Assembly: GCA_025617745.1 (NCBI GenBank)
Contig: CM046858.1
Coordinates: 28,534,534 to 28,598,533, forward strand
Length of the DNA: 64,000 bases
Direction of reading: 5' to 3'
DNA from: Heliocidaris erythrogramma
Taxonomy: Eukaryota; Echinodermata; Echinoidea; Camarodonta; Echinometridae
Below are positions 19,955 through 32,231 of this stretch, one piece after another. The notes below the pieces were generated by a model. It worked only from the letters and a program-made list of their open reading frames with translations, did not search any database and had not been told where the DNA came from. How positions within the stretch are numbered: position 1 is the first letter of the stretch; each line of letters starts with the position of its first letter. The position numbers were made by a program, and so were the translations under genes.

Positions 19955-22900
19955 AATCAAATACTAATAAAAGTGCAGTATCCGCAGAGCCCCGTGATTC
20001 GATTATCAAGACATCGAACTATAAACGAAAGCTGCCCCGTCACATTTCCATTACTCCCAAGAATACCACGAATACTAGATGTTTTCAAAGCTATTCTTCC
20101 GATGACTTTTTCAGTTGCCCAGAAGAAATTTTTATTGTAAAATATCAAGGAGACATAAACAAAGAGGTAAACGTGCTAAAGGAAACAAAGCAAGTTAGAA
20201 ATGAAGTCACTACATCAGCAACAGTAGGTGTGGATTATACCATGAATGAAACGGGTCGAACCGGAGACGAGGGACTTGGGTCAGGTGTGACGGAAGATCA
20301 GGAAACGGTTGAGATGAGCATAAAGAACGATGGAAAACTTATGATTGCATCATTTCAAACATGCCCTTCTCAGAGGAGTCCAATCAGACTTCGACGCAAA
20401 CGACCTAAGACACTGAAGAAGGAGCTTGAAGAAGCCGGATTGCTTATCCGTGAAGACGGCCAAACCCAAAGCACAACGGAACCACTACGTGCGCCGCAGG
20501 ATCAGTGCGATAAATCCAAGACGGAAGGGCAATGTGGCAACTTACAGCTTACCCGAATCACAGAGGAACAACCAGAAGAGAGTTCGTTACAGGATCAGAG
20601 CAATGAAGTCAATACGGACTTGCAATGTGACAGCGTAAAGCAAGATAAACCAGATGGAATAAGTACCATTCAAAGGGATGCCATTGCAGCTGTGCAGGAA
20701 AATTCAGGCGGCCTACAAAGTTCTATGGATGATATATCGATCACTAAAGATGAAGCCAGCGGTAGCAAGCATCATGAAGAATATGAGTCCAACTGTACTA
20801 CTAAGAGTGGTCCTGAGGAGGAGGTTTTCTCCGCCGAAGACACAGCAGCCTCCAAACCAGTGATGGTGCATGAACAATTGGAAAAAGAAAATTCATCGTT
20901 GTCTAAAACACAAAGCAAAGGCGATGCAACTGAAGATAAGAATGTGAACATTCTTATCGGTTTATCAAACGATACTACATGTAGCTCTGACATCAATACC
21001 GCGGACGCTAACAAGCCACGACTTCCACAGGAACCAGTTTGTAACCATCATGACAGTCTGCTCAATTTAGGTGACTTATCAGAGCCAGAACTGGCAGATG
21101 CTCCTCCAGTAGACGCAGGAGATACCGCGCAAAATCAAACTAAACATGAAAACAATCAGAGCCAAGGTATCATTTCCGAAACTGGGGATTATGGAAAGCT
21201 GGCAGAAATCAACCATGAAGAGGTCTCAGCAATCAATGTTGATTCGGGAAGAATGACCAGAATAAAACATCGGCCACGAAAGGGCATAGAAGACAACCTC
21301 TCATTGCATCGAGACATCCAAAGGGACAGTTGCACCTCTCTAAAAGAGAGTGGTAAAGTAGACACAACTAAGATCGCTGAAGGCCGCGTACGTGCGTACT
21401 GGTCTCTTGATGTCGTCCATGGAAATGACCCACGACAATGCCAGTATAGCGACGTCATCGTCATGGCAGTAGAAAACAAAGACCAGCAACGAAGGAGGAT
21501 GGAAAGATGCCAACTTCGAGAAAGAATCTCAAAGGCGACGGAAGAAGTCGCAGCCATCACAAAAGAGACCGAGCGTCAGGAAGTCAGATTGATAAAGCTT
21601 GCCCAAGAAGTAGGGAATGCCAGATCAGAAATGGATAAATCAGAACAAGAGCTTCAAGATGAAGGAAATGTTTACAGGTAAGAATGACGAATAATGTCCA
21701 CGTTAATACCATTCAGTTATATCTTCTTCTTTTTTCTCTTTCTTAAATCAAACGCAAAATCTCATAAGAAACTTTGGGCCCAAGTAAACAGGGTGAATGT
21801 TTTTTCTATTTCTAATATTCAATGGAGTATCGTGGGTCCTGTCCTGGGGATCGGTCACTTGTATGGGGGGGGGGGGGGGCGAAATCAAAAGTCTGACACA
21901 ATATACGCCTACCCTGTACGTACCCTTATTTCCAATTAACTTTTTGTTCAGAGCCAACTTCTGTCTAAACGCTTCCCTTGAATGTGTCCTGCAATTATTG
22001 TGCACTACATGCCTTTATCGTTTAGACTCTTCTTATTCTGTTTCCTTCCTCCGCTGTAATCGGAGAAACTCAGTATTTAAATTTTTAATAAAAAATAAGT
22101 GCAATATTTCCAAAAAATGGAAGTGAACTTCAGTCGTTTAGACAAGAGAGTAGAGTGAAAGAGGTGCGTTTTGTGCTGGAGTAAAAAAGAAAGAAAAATA
22201 AGTAGGCTCAGGGTGATTCTGGCCGAGATAGGAAAGGATATACATGTATATGTCAGGTAAAACATTACTGCTGATGCTGCTGTAAACACGAGTCTGATGA
22301 TTCTCCCCCATTCCATACCGACAGAGAGTCCCTCCTTCACTGCCGTAAGATAGAGGAAGACGCGAAATCTCTTGACTCTCGATCACGAGCTGTCGAGCTC
22401 GAACTCCAAGCCCTGAAACGTCGCGAATGGAAGACGGATATCATGCTGAAAGCAGCCAGAGGCGAGATCAAGCTCCTCGATCACCGGATCACCAAAGAAC
22501 AAATCTTACAGGAAGAGCAACAAGACAAGTGAGCTTTGGGTTTGAGGAAAAGAAAACATAAATTGAATATGTCTGCATGTTGGTGCTCAAACATATGCTC
22601 AGGCGACAACATCTCCGGACTTTATTCCTTCAAGATAGGGTTTCAAGAATCGGTTTTTAGGTTATGTTTAGGTTTAGGGTCAGGTTAAGCTTAGCCATAG
22701 CGACTGGTCCAGGGTTGAAATCAAATTTGTTATAGGATATTGAACTTCGAGCAATTATCGCCGGAGTATGTGTCGTACAACCTTAATGTTAGATGTTTTC
22801 GTTAATCCATCCAAAATGGCATACAAATCTACTTATTATTACCATACGCCCACGCATTCCCCATGTTGTAAGGCACAGGAAAAGAAACCATAAAACTTGC

Positions 22901-23138
22901 AATGGAAACTGACATCAAGCTGAGCTAGCAGCGCCATATATATTACTCCACCCCTATACATCACTTCTAGATACGCCATGATCATTGGTAAATTTGATTT
23001 TGATTTTGATATTTTTCTAGGAGACTTCACGACAAGCGACGCCGCTTTCAACGAACATCGTTCAAGGTCAACACACTTGCAGCCCTCATCATCCTCCAGA
23101 TAATCCTCGTCATCATCATCCCACTATGGCGCATTTAG
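19955..23138 (+). CDS. Tail-anchored coiled-coil protein, at least three exons (5' end missing)
   Basis: Exon A runs from an acceptor near 19954 (or 19978) to 21677 (ACAG before GTAAGA), exon B is 22325-22528 (donor GTGAGC), and exon C is 23021-23138 (acceptor TTTTTCTAG, stop TAG). Phases agree at both junctions; alternative acceptors for exon B give early stops. No ATG lies at the start of exon A, so an upstream exon is missing. From 20173 onward 501 residues are open: a low-complexity acidic part rich in Ser, Glu, Asp and Gln with a basic patch (PIRLRRKRPKTLKKELEE), then a coiled-coil stretch (about 430-500) that continues through exon B (68 residues, rich in Glu, Lys, Arg, Leu). Exon C gives a basic segment and a hydrophobic helix (LAALIILQIILVIIIPLW) ending RI-stop, so a C-terminal anchor with the bulk in the cytosol. 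I do not recognise the family; the target membrane is unknown. Confidence 0.75.
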
Positions 23139-23266
23139 GTACACGAAGTGTAGCGATGACACCAAAGACACGAGATTGTTAGTATTCCATGCCGAAGCTT
23201 AAACATACTGTATGACAAATAGGAATAGATAAGCGAGCCAAAACCACATAATCTATATAAATCCTT

Positions 23267-23612
23267 GGCGGTGGGACTGGCCATTGTGTGCAATTACGTC
23301 GAAGATCATATTCATTAACCACTCTTTTTCTCAGCATACCATACAATATTTGTTGAAGATGTCCATCAGGTTGGTTTTAATTAGAGGAATAAGTTCTATG
23401 ACACATCCAAGGGGTCTTTACATGTGCCTGAGACAGTTCCGATGTCTATGGTCAGGTAAATACCTTTGGATATGTCAAGAACTAATTCCTGTAATTTAAC
23501 CATCCCCATGAACTTGTTAATCAAATTATGTGACATATTGTATGAAAAAAGGCGGCTAATTAATATCATCTTCGATGTAAGTTTTGCACACACTAGCCAT
23601 TCCCACCACTAA
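23267..23612. mobile_element. Foldback short element (346 bp)
   Basis: The left arm GGTGGGACTGGCCATTGTGTGC, continuing through CGAAGATCATATTCATTA, is mirrored on the right (GATGTAAGTTTTGCACACAC, GCCATTCCCACCAC). The arms are roughly 100 bp each with scattered mismatches. No flanking duplication is evident. Confidence 0.6.
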
Positions 23613-24104
23613 GGCTTAATATAGACAACGTGGTAGCATAATTGGCTTGCCTATATGGGTATTGACATGTTCTGCTCTGGCAAGATTGATCCAAATTAAC
23701 CTAATTCCGACAATGGACGAAAATGATCATTGATTAGCTTACGAGATGCAGGAGAAGATTTTTTTTTTCGAAGAGCAGATCTGGATCTGAATTTATAAAA
23801 TGCAAATATGGGTCTATCCGCAATGATATCCGACAATAAATGATCTTTGTAGATAGGCCCATATATTCAGAAAATGTGTGCTTCTTGTTTTTGATTAAAT
23901 TGTAGCAATAGATAGTAAATATCATTTTGAACAGCATTGCCTCAATCGAAATGCTCAAGAAGATCAAATCTCCAATTCACTAATAAAATAAGGCAGTGAA
24001 ATAATAATCATGTGTATTAATGAGATTTGCATTTAATTGTCAATATAGTCATGACTAGTCATGAATCTGTTAATTGATTTTATTTCTGATACTTATTCAG
24101 CGTA
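23613..24104. other. No recognisable feature
   Basis: AT-rich sequence without genes or structured repeats that I can support. Confidence 0.45.
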
Positions 24105-24190
24105 GCATATTTAATAATAATACATAACATTTATATTGCGCTTAATACAAAGTTTCTAAGCGCCGTACTAGTGCTTTTTCAGGGGACCTG
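24105..24190 (-). mobile_element. LINE or SINE 3' tail fragment with (ATT)n
   Basis: On the minus strand it reads AAGCGCAATATAAATG and ends in ATTATTATT, a 3' end very like that of L2/CR1-like elements. Only the last 80 bp or so are visible. Confidence 0.45.
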
Positions 24191-25040
24191 TTATAATTTT
24201 ACAACTAACAATGATATCAGTAATTATAAACTCATAGCCGCAACAAAAACAAAGGTTAAAAGATGTGAATGTATAAACACCTATATATTGACAACGATTT
24301 TTACTTTTGAATAAATTTATATGTATTTTTTAAAAACAATAATTGTGTGCGTATGATACTGACATCGACATTATTACCGTTAATTTCCCAATGACTAAAT
24401 TTCTCGGTGAACCTCTGTGACATCGATCTCTCTATCTTATAGGTAGCGTTTAATCTATTAAACACGTAGATGTACTTGAACCCTTGAGCCACCCTGATGT
24501 AGAATCGATACACATTTACAGTGATAATGAAATAGATTATTCAAGGCCGCTCGTGATCAAGGCACAATTTTTTTGTTGGTATCTTTTTCAGACAATATTA
24601 AGGGAATGATACAACAGAGCCAATAAATGTTATACTAGTATTTCGTGATTTTATTCTTATTCTTGGATTCCCTTGTATAATATTACATTGTTATTTTACA
24701 TTTTTTTCCTTTTTGGTTTTTGTTTACAGTGCGCTCTCTTACGATACCTTTCATTTGCTATGATAATTTTCATTAATTTCTTTCTAATTCTGTCAATCTC
24801 CATTTGTTATTCTGATTTTATCTCTGTCTGGCATCATTTTCGGCGTTCGTAATAACGATTTGCTCATAAATACAGGTAATATTTATTGATGATGGCGGAT
24901 CGAGGAAGAGGGGGAGCACGTACCCCCCCCTCCCAATGATCAGTCACTAATTGGTGTTTTTCTCTAGTGGTTTTTACATCGTTTAAGTGCTGTAGAATTT
25001 CTGAAATCCCTGATTTCATATTACGATGATGTCACTAAAC
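24191..25040. other. No recognisable feature
   Basis: AT-rich sequence. A GGCGGATCGAGG word next to a C run at 24895-24935 may be a scrap of a poly(G) short element. Confidence 0.4.
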
Positions 25041-25043
25041 CAA

Positions 25044-25318
25044 ACGGTGGCGTGCGTGGTTACGAAGATACAAGTGTATTGTACCCAAGTAAGTGGCAAA
25101 GAAAGAGAGAAAGAGAGAGAGAGAGAGAAAAAACAAAACAAACCAAAGAAGGGGAAATGCACCGTGAAATGAGGAATTTAGGGCCCCTCCCAGTCCCTCC
25201 CCCTAATCTATGGCCTTGTTAATTCGTATGACATCCACCGAGTCATCCCCCAGTCATCCCCCCGGGCCCCATATGTTGCCATGACCGCTCAGTGACTGGA
25301 CCCATGCTTCACTACTGG
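25044..25318. mobile_element. Decayed poly(G)-family short element
   Basis: Begins GGTGGCGTGCG and ends near GGACCCATGCTTCACTACTGG, which resembles the right end of the element at 27208-27477 (GGTCCCATGCTATGCCACTG). It contains the (GA)n tract and the CTCAGTGACTGG word of that family. No target duplication found. Confidence 0.4.
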
Positions 25319-25705
25319 TCAGGGGCGTTCTTATAAGGAGACAGGGGGTAGATAACCTCCTCCAGAACGTCATGATTGCAAGTCCTCAATTATCAGGTAA
25401 ATATATTTTTTTTAAATTTAAGATACCTGTTGATTTACTAATTGGCTGCAATTTCTATTCAAAAAATTAAAAAAAATCAGGACCTGCTTCATTGTCGCTT
25501 ACTACTCACCTTTGGACTATATGAAGCCCCTTAAACTATTCTAGCAATACTCCCACATAGTAATGTGGCTCAACAATGCATGTTGGGCCGCAGTAATACC
25601 GCATGTTATGATTTATGAAATAAACATGTATCCAGGGCAACTAATTGGGTATTGTGACGGTGAGCTAGTTACATTATCCTCTGAGGTATGTCGGATGATC
25701 GATGG

Positions 25706-26739
25706 TATGGATGTCGATCCGGGGGGGGGGGGGGGGTATATATCCCCCAAAATATTTGAGGTGGGGGATGGCCTGTATTATCATCCCCCAATATTTTTGG
25801 ATAAAATAAATAAGAATTATGATTCATATTATGTTTGAACTTGAAATACCATCACATTCTTTAATGATTAGAAGTAAGGAAATAAGATGCCATAATTCAA
25901 TGCGAAAAATATCGAAGAAAATTCGTTCGCTCTCATTGTTCTAAATTGAGGGGTTCCGTCCATTGGCGTAGATCCGTGCATTCCTTCTTTTCATTAAAAA
26001 ACATTTTGGGATGCTCTAAAATGCAAGTTTTATAGACAGATTTTTGAAAAAGTCCCTGGTGTAGGAAGGGGATACCCCCTCCCACACCCTCACCCGCTCG
26101 GTCGCTTCGCTTAGTGGCGTATCTAGGGGACAGGGGCACGTGCCGCAAAGGAGAGAAAGAAAAAAAGGGGGAAATTAAGAAAAATCTTAATCCTTACGGA
26201 TTATGCGCCCCCAAATCCGCAGGGTAAATGCACTAGAAATCTCGTTTTTTAAGGTTTGAAATGCGAAAATTTTCGCACGCCCAGTAGGCCTATATAGTTC
26301 TTAAATAGCTTAAAGGGTTCAAAATTTGAAAAAATAAGATGTAATTGCTTTGCTCGCTATATCATAAGTTTCATATTACTCCTGCTAATTACTGTACACC
26401 AATATAGGATAAAGTGTATAAAACAGCATTTGCAAGGTTCACCTTTTGAAAGAAATCTCAACTCTAGGTAGCCTTGCTGAATTTCTCGACTCTTTCTCAA
26501 GCCTATATAGGGTTTTCGTTAATTTTGCTCCCGATTGTAGAAGTGAGTGAATAGAAAACCATTTATCAATACATAAAATTCGAGCTTCTCTACCGCTCAA
26601 TTGCGGTGGTCAATTGCAAAATTCCCTGGGTAAAATGCATAAGAAATTGCGTTTTTTAGGGTTAAAAATCCCTAGATACGCCACTGGCTTCGCTCCCTCG
26701 CCGGTTATCCCCGCAATCGTGAACACGGATCGACATCCC
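25706..26739. mobile_element. Inverted-repeat element holding a nested hAT-type element
   Basis: GGATGTCGATCCG near 25709 and CGGATCGACATCC near 26726 are inverted, and tgatcgatgg occurs just outside on both sides (25696-25705 and 26740-26749), a 10-bp direct repeat. The left end carries a G run (25721-25735). The body contains a second complete short element at 26112-26686. Non-coding. Confidence 0.6.
26112..26686. mobile_element. hAT-type short element (575 bp), nested
   Basis: Ends TAGTGGCGTATCTAGG and CCTAGATACGCCACTG are inverted; gcttcgct is duplicated exactly at 26104-26111 and 26687-26694 (8 bp). Its central part is AT-rich without an open frame of note. It inserted into the element at 25706-26739, so it is the younger of the two. 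Confidence 0.8.
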
Positions 26740-27207
26740 TGATCGATGGCACGAAATTGTTCCGTTCAATTTCGCATTTATCATTGGAGTAATTGGAACG
26801 GCCTATAGTCGGTTTCTTTTTCTTTTTTTCTCATCAGAAATCAATTTATACGCTCATGGATTGAGGGCAATGAAATTGGCTGACATCTCAAAGCGTGGAC
26901 AAATCAAATAGATCTATTCTTCAGTGATGTAATCAGCAAAGCACCAAAGAGCTCATACAGGAATCATTTTATCATCTTTTTTTGGGCGCTTCTTTCGAAA
27001 TTCTCGTTGGGTAGGGGGAGGGGGAGGGACATGAAAGTGGTGGAGTGGGCACGTGAGCAAGCTAAACATGGCTACGCCGCTGGAGAACCTAGCCCTGTTA
27101 ACAAAACAATATCGTGTTAGCAATTCTGTTTTTATTTGCAATTACTTACATAACTGGCAATACATCTCCCGATCATCTTCCTAACTATGTTAAAAAACAC
27201 CGAGAAA

Positions 27208-27477
27208 CAGTGGAGTAGCTACAGGGGGACGGGGGCGAGTACCCCTAATTCAACGATGAAAATATAAGAGAGAGACAGAGAGAGAGACAGAGGGTGGAGA
27301 AGGGGAAAGATGGGGGGGGGGGGGGTGGACTTTGAAAAACATATGCTTGCACCACTTTTCAAATCCTCACTCCTCAAGACGACCTTGTCGCATTTCATTC
27401 ACTAAGTAAGACCGGCGCACCGCCTCCCCCCATGACACCCGTGTCCCCTGAATGACTGGTCCCATGCTATGCCACTG
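27208..27477. mobile_element. hAT-type short element with poly(G) (270 bp)
   Basis: Ends CAGTGGAGTAGCTAC and GCTATGCCACTG; flanks ccgagaaa (27200-27207) and acgagaaa (27478-27485), 7 of 8 matching. It contains (GA)n and a G run at 27313-27325, then the GTGTCCCCTGAATGACTGG word. Confidence 0.7.
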
Positions 27478-27751
27478 ACGAGAAATATTACTGATCGCTT
27501 TGCCCTATACTAAAATTATTCGTATTATTCCAGCAGCTAATCAACCTAATAAGCACTGCCCGGGTTTCGAGCGTACAATATTGATTGAAGGAAATTGTGA
27601 TGGTCAAATCGTAATTTATGGGAAACAGCAACTTGCTTCCCAGAAACGGGCGGGTAGTTTCATCTATTTCTATTTTATTATTCGCTGACCTATATTTCCC
27701 ATGATGAATATAGGTAAAAATTCGTGTTAATACTGATGTCGGTGGGCAGTG

Positions 27752-27957
27752 GCGTAGCGATGGGGGCACGGGGGCACGTGCGCGCCCCTCCAAGCGAGTG
27801 GTGGTTAAAACAAGAAAAGTAAAGAGAAAAAGAAAAAGAAAGGGAAAGGGGAGGGGAGGATTAGAAAAGGAGATGATAGAATCCCTCCCTCATCTCCCCC
27901 CCCCCCCCCATGATGCCAGTGCCCGCTCAATGTCTGTAAAGCCGCTTAACCACAGCT
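27752..27957. mobile_element. Decayed poly(G)-family short element
   Basis: Begins CAGTGGCGTAGCGATGG, followed by CACGTGC, a purine-rich centre and a C run at 27896-27909, then CCAGTGCCCGCTCAATG. The right terminus is eroded. Confidence 0.5.
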
Positions 27958-30493
27958 GGTCGAGAATAGAAGTATTTAGTTGAAATACCAATCTAGCACT
28001 TTGATGTAGCCAGCCGCTTAATGGCGCAATAATTTTAGAATAAAAAGGAAAGGTGAAAGTAACATGTATTCGAATCAATCATTTTGCTTTCACCACTTCT
28101 CTTCTTTCCTCCTTTTCTCTGTCACCATAATTGTCACCCTCTCCTACTTTCGTCCCCGCTCTCATTTTTATTTTGTTGGACTGAAAGAAAGAGAGTGGTA
28201 GAAAGGGGTTGGAGGTTAGTAAGTAATTATTTTGCCCAACCATGCCAACCGGGAGTATAATTCAAGCATCAGTTAACATGGTGGTTAATCAGTGAAATGA
28301 AAGTTGTATAAAATAATAAAATCACGCACAGTCTTCTTCTTTCTCAATTCAATTGAACTTTCTTCTATGTAACATATTTTTTTGTGACCCACTCTCTCAT
28401 TCTGGGAGGTATACTGACGGGGAAAACTAATTTAGGCCTATCTTTCACATTTACTTCCGTTGAATATGTTGAAGCAAAGTGTTCCTTGTGAACTTGACAA
28501 TTCTTGAAGACGTAGAAAGGCTACACAAAACAAAACCTTGATTCACTGGTTTTCTTCATGCACACCGAAAGGCTGGGGAATTTTTGTACTGAGTTTCCAA
28601 AGTCGGAGGAAGGGGTGGGGGGGGGGGGGGGGGGTGGGGGTGAGATGACACCCCGATCAGAATTTCGGTTGCATAGCGACCAAACATTGTGAAATTCCTC
28701 ACACAACTCCAAAATCACGTGAAATAAAACACCGCCTCGTTCATCAATAAGGATAATATATGCAAATTACATTCATTAATACACATTTCTCTTGATTTGA
28801 TATGCATACAAATACTTATTGTAAACCTTTTTAACACTTTGACTAAAAACGAATATAAGAATCCATTTCAGTTTTGAAATATTTCATTGTCTTGAAAATT
28901 CCTCATGCACTTTTACTTTTGATATTCGAGGCTTTCATCTGGGTATATTTTTAGAGTAAAAATACAGGACACTTACCATGATTATGAAGGTGTTGAGAAA
29001 TAGCTGATTTACAAAGAAATTAAGAAAATACAGTATCCATTCGTATTTTACACAAAAATCCATAATTTCCCCATGTTCAGAACTCTTTTCATAAAGTCAA
29101 AAGAGATCATGTGACTTTGTAACGACAAGCCTGATTTTTGTTAGATTTTCGTGAAAGGTATACCCAAGTTATTAAAAAATGGTAATAAGAGTCACACTTT
29201 GTAAAGCAACCGCAACATAATTATCTGGGAAAGGGGCGCATGATGACCATTTTTTAAGGATTTATGATTCTTTGAGCTTTACATATCACTGGAAGTCCAT
29301 TTGGATATAGTTTTTATCATTAGTAAAACGCCTCTTCCACGTCTTTTGGCTGCCTATTGAATGAGTTTGAAATTGCCACAAAATGATGGACAATTGCATC
29401 TTTGTTTTATACCGTCTGGTACCCCCTATTACACAACGGCATTTTCAATACCACCCCCAACCCTATGATATTGTCAGATGAAATAAAAATAAATATATAG
29501 GTTTTAAAATGACATTTTCATAATATGTCAACGTAATTAATTATTTATTATAAATGGTTCCTACACCCCGATTCAACGAACTACTCAAAAGCAACGAAAT
29601 CTACGTTTCTAGTTTGCTGACGATATTTCTGCTTCATCTTTCAAAATATAATCGGATAAACTAACCCCATTAAATGTTGTGAGTATTTTAAGATGTCAGA
29701 ACTAGTGCAGGGCCCTCTTGCATAAAAATAACGCTTATGTAACAAATGCCCCTGGACAATCACCATCGGAAAACTACCCCAGGAAATTTCCCTGGACAAC
29801 TTCCCCCTAATGAACTACCTACTAAAAAGTTTTTTGAGGGTAACCGGCAGTAATACACAACTTCGGAAAACCGATCACAGGTAAATACGCCGAAAGCGGA
29901 TTATAACCTACGATTATAAAGCTCTCATCGTTTATAGCGAGTCAGTGTGAACAGAAGGCATAGGGGAATTCTTACAAAGTCAACCTCCTATTGATATAAT
30001 TATATTTTTTCAGAAAATATTGCTGAGTCTCAATTTTCTTCAAAGTCCTTCAATGATTCGTCATATGAAATAACTTTCAAATGACAAACATTAGAAATAA
30101 ACACATGTATATCCAAAACATTATTTTTATATCAGTATAAAAATAATTTTTCATTTGAATTCGTTTATTTAATCTAAATGTATGTCGAAGTTATTTGACC
30201 CATTGTGTTTGGGAGGTATATCAACTGTGCCGACTACTGTGCTGACTACTATAAACTGTTCCAGTGATGTCTGGAATGGCCGTTGCACACCAGGCGTTGT
30301 TTACATTGCGTCATTACAAAGCTCTTAAAGTCTATGAATATGAGTAAGCAGATTTGTGCATAACTGAACGTTTGCACTGTTCACTATGCAGTCATTTTTG
30401 TACGATGTCACTATTACATGTCGTGTCAAAGGTCATGCCAGACGTTAACGCAGTCCTACACCAACAAATATATAGCACAGACTGGGGTCTAAT
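27958..30493. other. No recognisable gene; one poly(G) tract
   Basis: About 2.5 kb of AT-rich sequence downstream of the class A receptor. It includes a G run with TGGGGG at 28614-28640. It may contain the receptor's 3' untranslated region (minus strand, leftwards from 30493), but I see no firm signal. Confidence 0.4.
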
Positions 30494-31546
30494 TTATACA
30501 AGAATGTCATGAGACGTTGCGTTACGGATTTCTGCGAGTGAACATCGCAAACAACCTTTCAGCAACTTTCGCGCCAAAGTTCGATAGGAACGTTTCGTCA
30601 CCGAGTAAATGATAACATTGCACAGAGGATTCAGCAGCAGCGGCCAACACACCAACGCTCTGATGATAATCGATACGTCATCCGTCACCATAGCAACGTA
30701 TATCTGGCAAATTGTAAATGGCGCCCAGGCCGCGACGTAGGTACCGGTAACCAAGAGAGTCATGCGTATCGCTCGGTGGTTGACCGATTTCTTGGCCGGC
30801 AGGGGCCTGCCGTACGGTATACCTGGCTCGTCGCTTCCATCTGCTTTGGAAATTGGTCTAGTATGATTGGTAAGTTCCTGGACCTGAATGCGCCTCACGT
30901 GCCTCCTGCTAATGCAGATGATCCTGGAGTACATGACGGCGAGGATCGGGACGAAAGACCAGATACAAACTGAGAAGATGACGAGAGAATAAGCGATGAA
31001 TCCCGGCTCAGAGAACGACATTATACAGGCACCGAGTCTTGTGTATTCCACAATCCCCGCCCCGAACGGGTTCACAAATAATATGATGAGAAGGAACACT
31101 GTTTCGACGATACAAGAACTTACTACGATGATGAGAGCCTTTTGCCGATCCATGATTGCCATGTAGCGAAGTGGAGAGGCTATACTGAAGAACCGATCGA
31201 GATTGAGGAGCAGCAAACTCGCGGAGGACAAACCGGCGACTAGGGTCATACCGAAACCAAAGATCTTGCAGACGAAATCTCCGAAAGGCCAACCACCAAC
31301 GATCGCAGACGGCAACGAGGGAAGAAGAACGACACCTAGGATGAGATCAGCGAAGGAAAGGCAGTTGTAGAAGACCTTACTGGCTTCGTTGATGTCTGGT
31401 AGGCGAGGGATGACGATGAGATTTAAGATGTTCGTGGCGATGATTAAGACGGCGAAGATGAAGATGATCAGGCCTTGAAAAACGAAGATAAGTCCCAAGT
31501 CATCCTCCCCATCGCTGGAGCCACTGGTGACGTTCAGCCTCTCCAT
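30494..31546 (-). CDS. Class A (rhodopsin-like) G-protein-coupled receptor, orphan
   Basis: 350 residues in one coding exon. The frame is open further upstream, but an acceptor (TTTTGTTTCAG, exon from 31558) lies 12 bases before the ATG of MERLNVTSG, so I place the start there, with a non-coding 5' exon upstream. Asn5 is a glycosylation site. Helices lie near 18-46 (with TNILN), 57-78 (SFADL), 90-124, 137-158, 183-212, 258-286 and 292-316. Cys93 and Cys174 fit the conserved disulphide. The usual DRY is LDRF (117-119), TM4 lacks the usual Trp, TM6 has AWAP instead of CWxP, and TM7 has NVIIY (310-314) where NPxxY is normal. The Cys-rich start of the tail (KGCLRCS) could be palmitoylated. Ligand and subfamily are not recognised. 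Confidence 0.9.
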   Translation of the reverse strand: MERLNVTSGSSDGEDDLGLIFVFQGLIIFIFAVLIIATNILNLIVIPRLPDINEASKVFYNCLSFADLILGVVLLPSLPSAIVGGWPFGDFVCKIFGFGMTLVAGLSSASLLLLNLDRFFSIASPLRYMAIMDRQKALIIVVSSCIVETVFLLIILFVNPFGAGIVEYTRLGACIMSFSEPGFIAYSLVIFSVCIWSFVPILAVMYSRIICISRRHVRRIQVQELTNHTRPISKADGSDEPGIPYGRPLPAKKSVNHRAIRMTLLVTGTYVAAWAPFTICQIYVAMVTDDVSIIIRALVCWPLLLNPLCNVIIYSVTKRSYRTLARKLLKGCLRCSLAEIRNATSHDILV

Positions 31547-31559
31547 GTCTGGTGCGATC

Positions 31560-32024
31560 TGAAACAAAAGGTAGATCACAATTAGTGAATTTACTGGATA
31601 CATTCCTAGTATTTGAAAGAGTAAAGCATCGTGCTTCACTGACCAAATTATTAACTTCAACTCTTGACCAAACACTATACCCAACTCAAACCCTAAACCT
31701 AATCATGCTAATTGCAACCCTACCCATTACCCTACATCTTGGACAAAATAAAGTCCAGAATACTGTCACCGGTACTTAAACTACATTGGAGGACGAGTAT
31801 CGAACAACCTCCCTGCATTTCTTTAAAAAGCACTTCTCGTGACTACTTTGTTTTATAACTGACCTTTACTTTCCCTTTTCTACTTGACTTGTGCATGTAC
31901 ACTTATACCTCAGTCAGACCGCGACTCCCAACCATCAACACTCCAGACCGACCTATTTTTCGGCTTTTGGGGGTAATGTAATTGTTTGTCCGGTATGTAG
32001 TCGGACTGGTGCCGGTCCTAGCGT
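31560..32024. other. 5' flank/intron of the class A receptor
   Basis: Lies upstream of the receptor's acceptor site on the minus strand, so it should be intron. Its non-coding first exon is not identified. Confidence 0.45.
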
Positions 32025-32032
32025 GACTGGGA

Positions 32033-32223
32033 TAGAGTACCTTTATATGGAAGAGTAGCGACATGGACGTCTGACTTTTCTAGACACAAAATGGCGTTCG
32101 AATTCTTTCTATTGAGAACACCCAGGTGCTCATCGGAATTGAATAGAAATGTTAAGAAATAGTGGACACAAAATGGCGTTCAAATCACAGGTTGTCGTTA
32201 CTCTTCTATATAAAGGTACTCTA
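32033..32223. mobile_element. Short foldback element, copy 3 (191 bp)
   Basis: Same family and same length as 4661-4851. Ends TAGAGTACCTTTATATGG and TATATAAAGGTACTCTA; flanks gactggga at 32025-32032 and 32224-32231, a perfect 8-bp duplication. This isolated copy fixes the true ends of the family. Confidence 0.85.
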
Positions 32224-32231
32224 GACTGGGA

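Noticed and set aside
20772-21560. Minus-strand frames of 80 and 123 codons
   Set aside because: They lie antisense to the well-supported exon of the tail-anchored protein gene.
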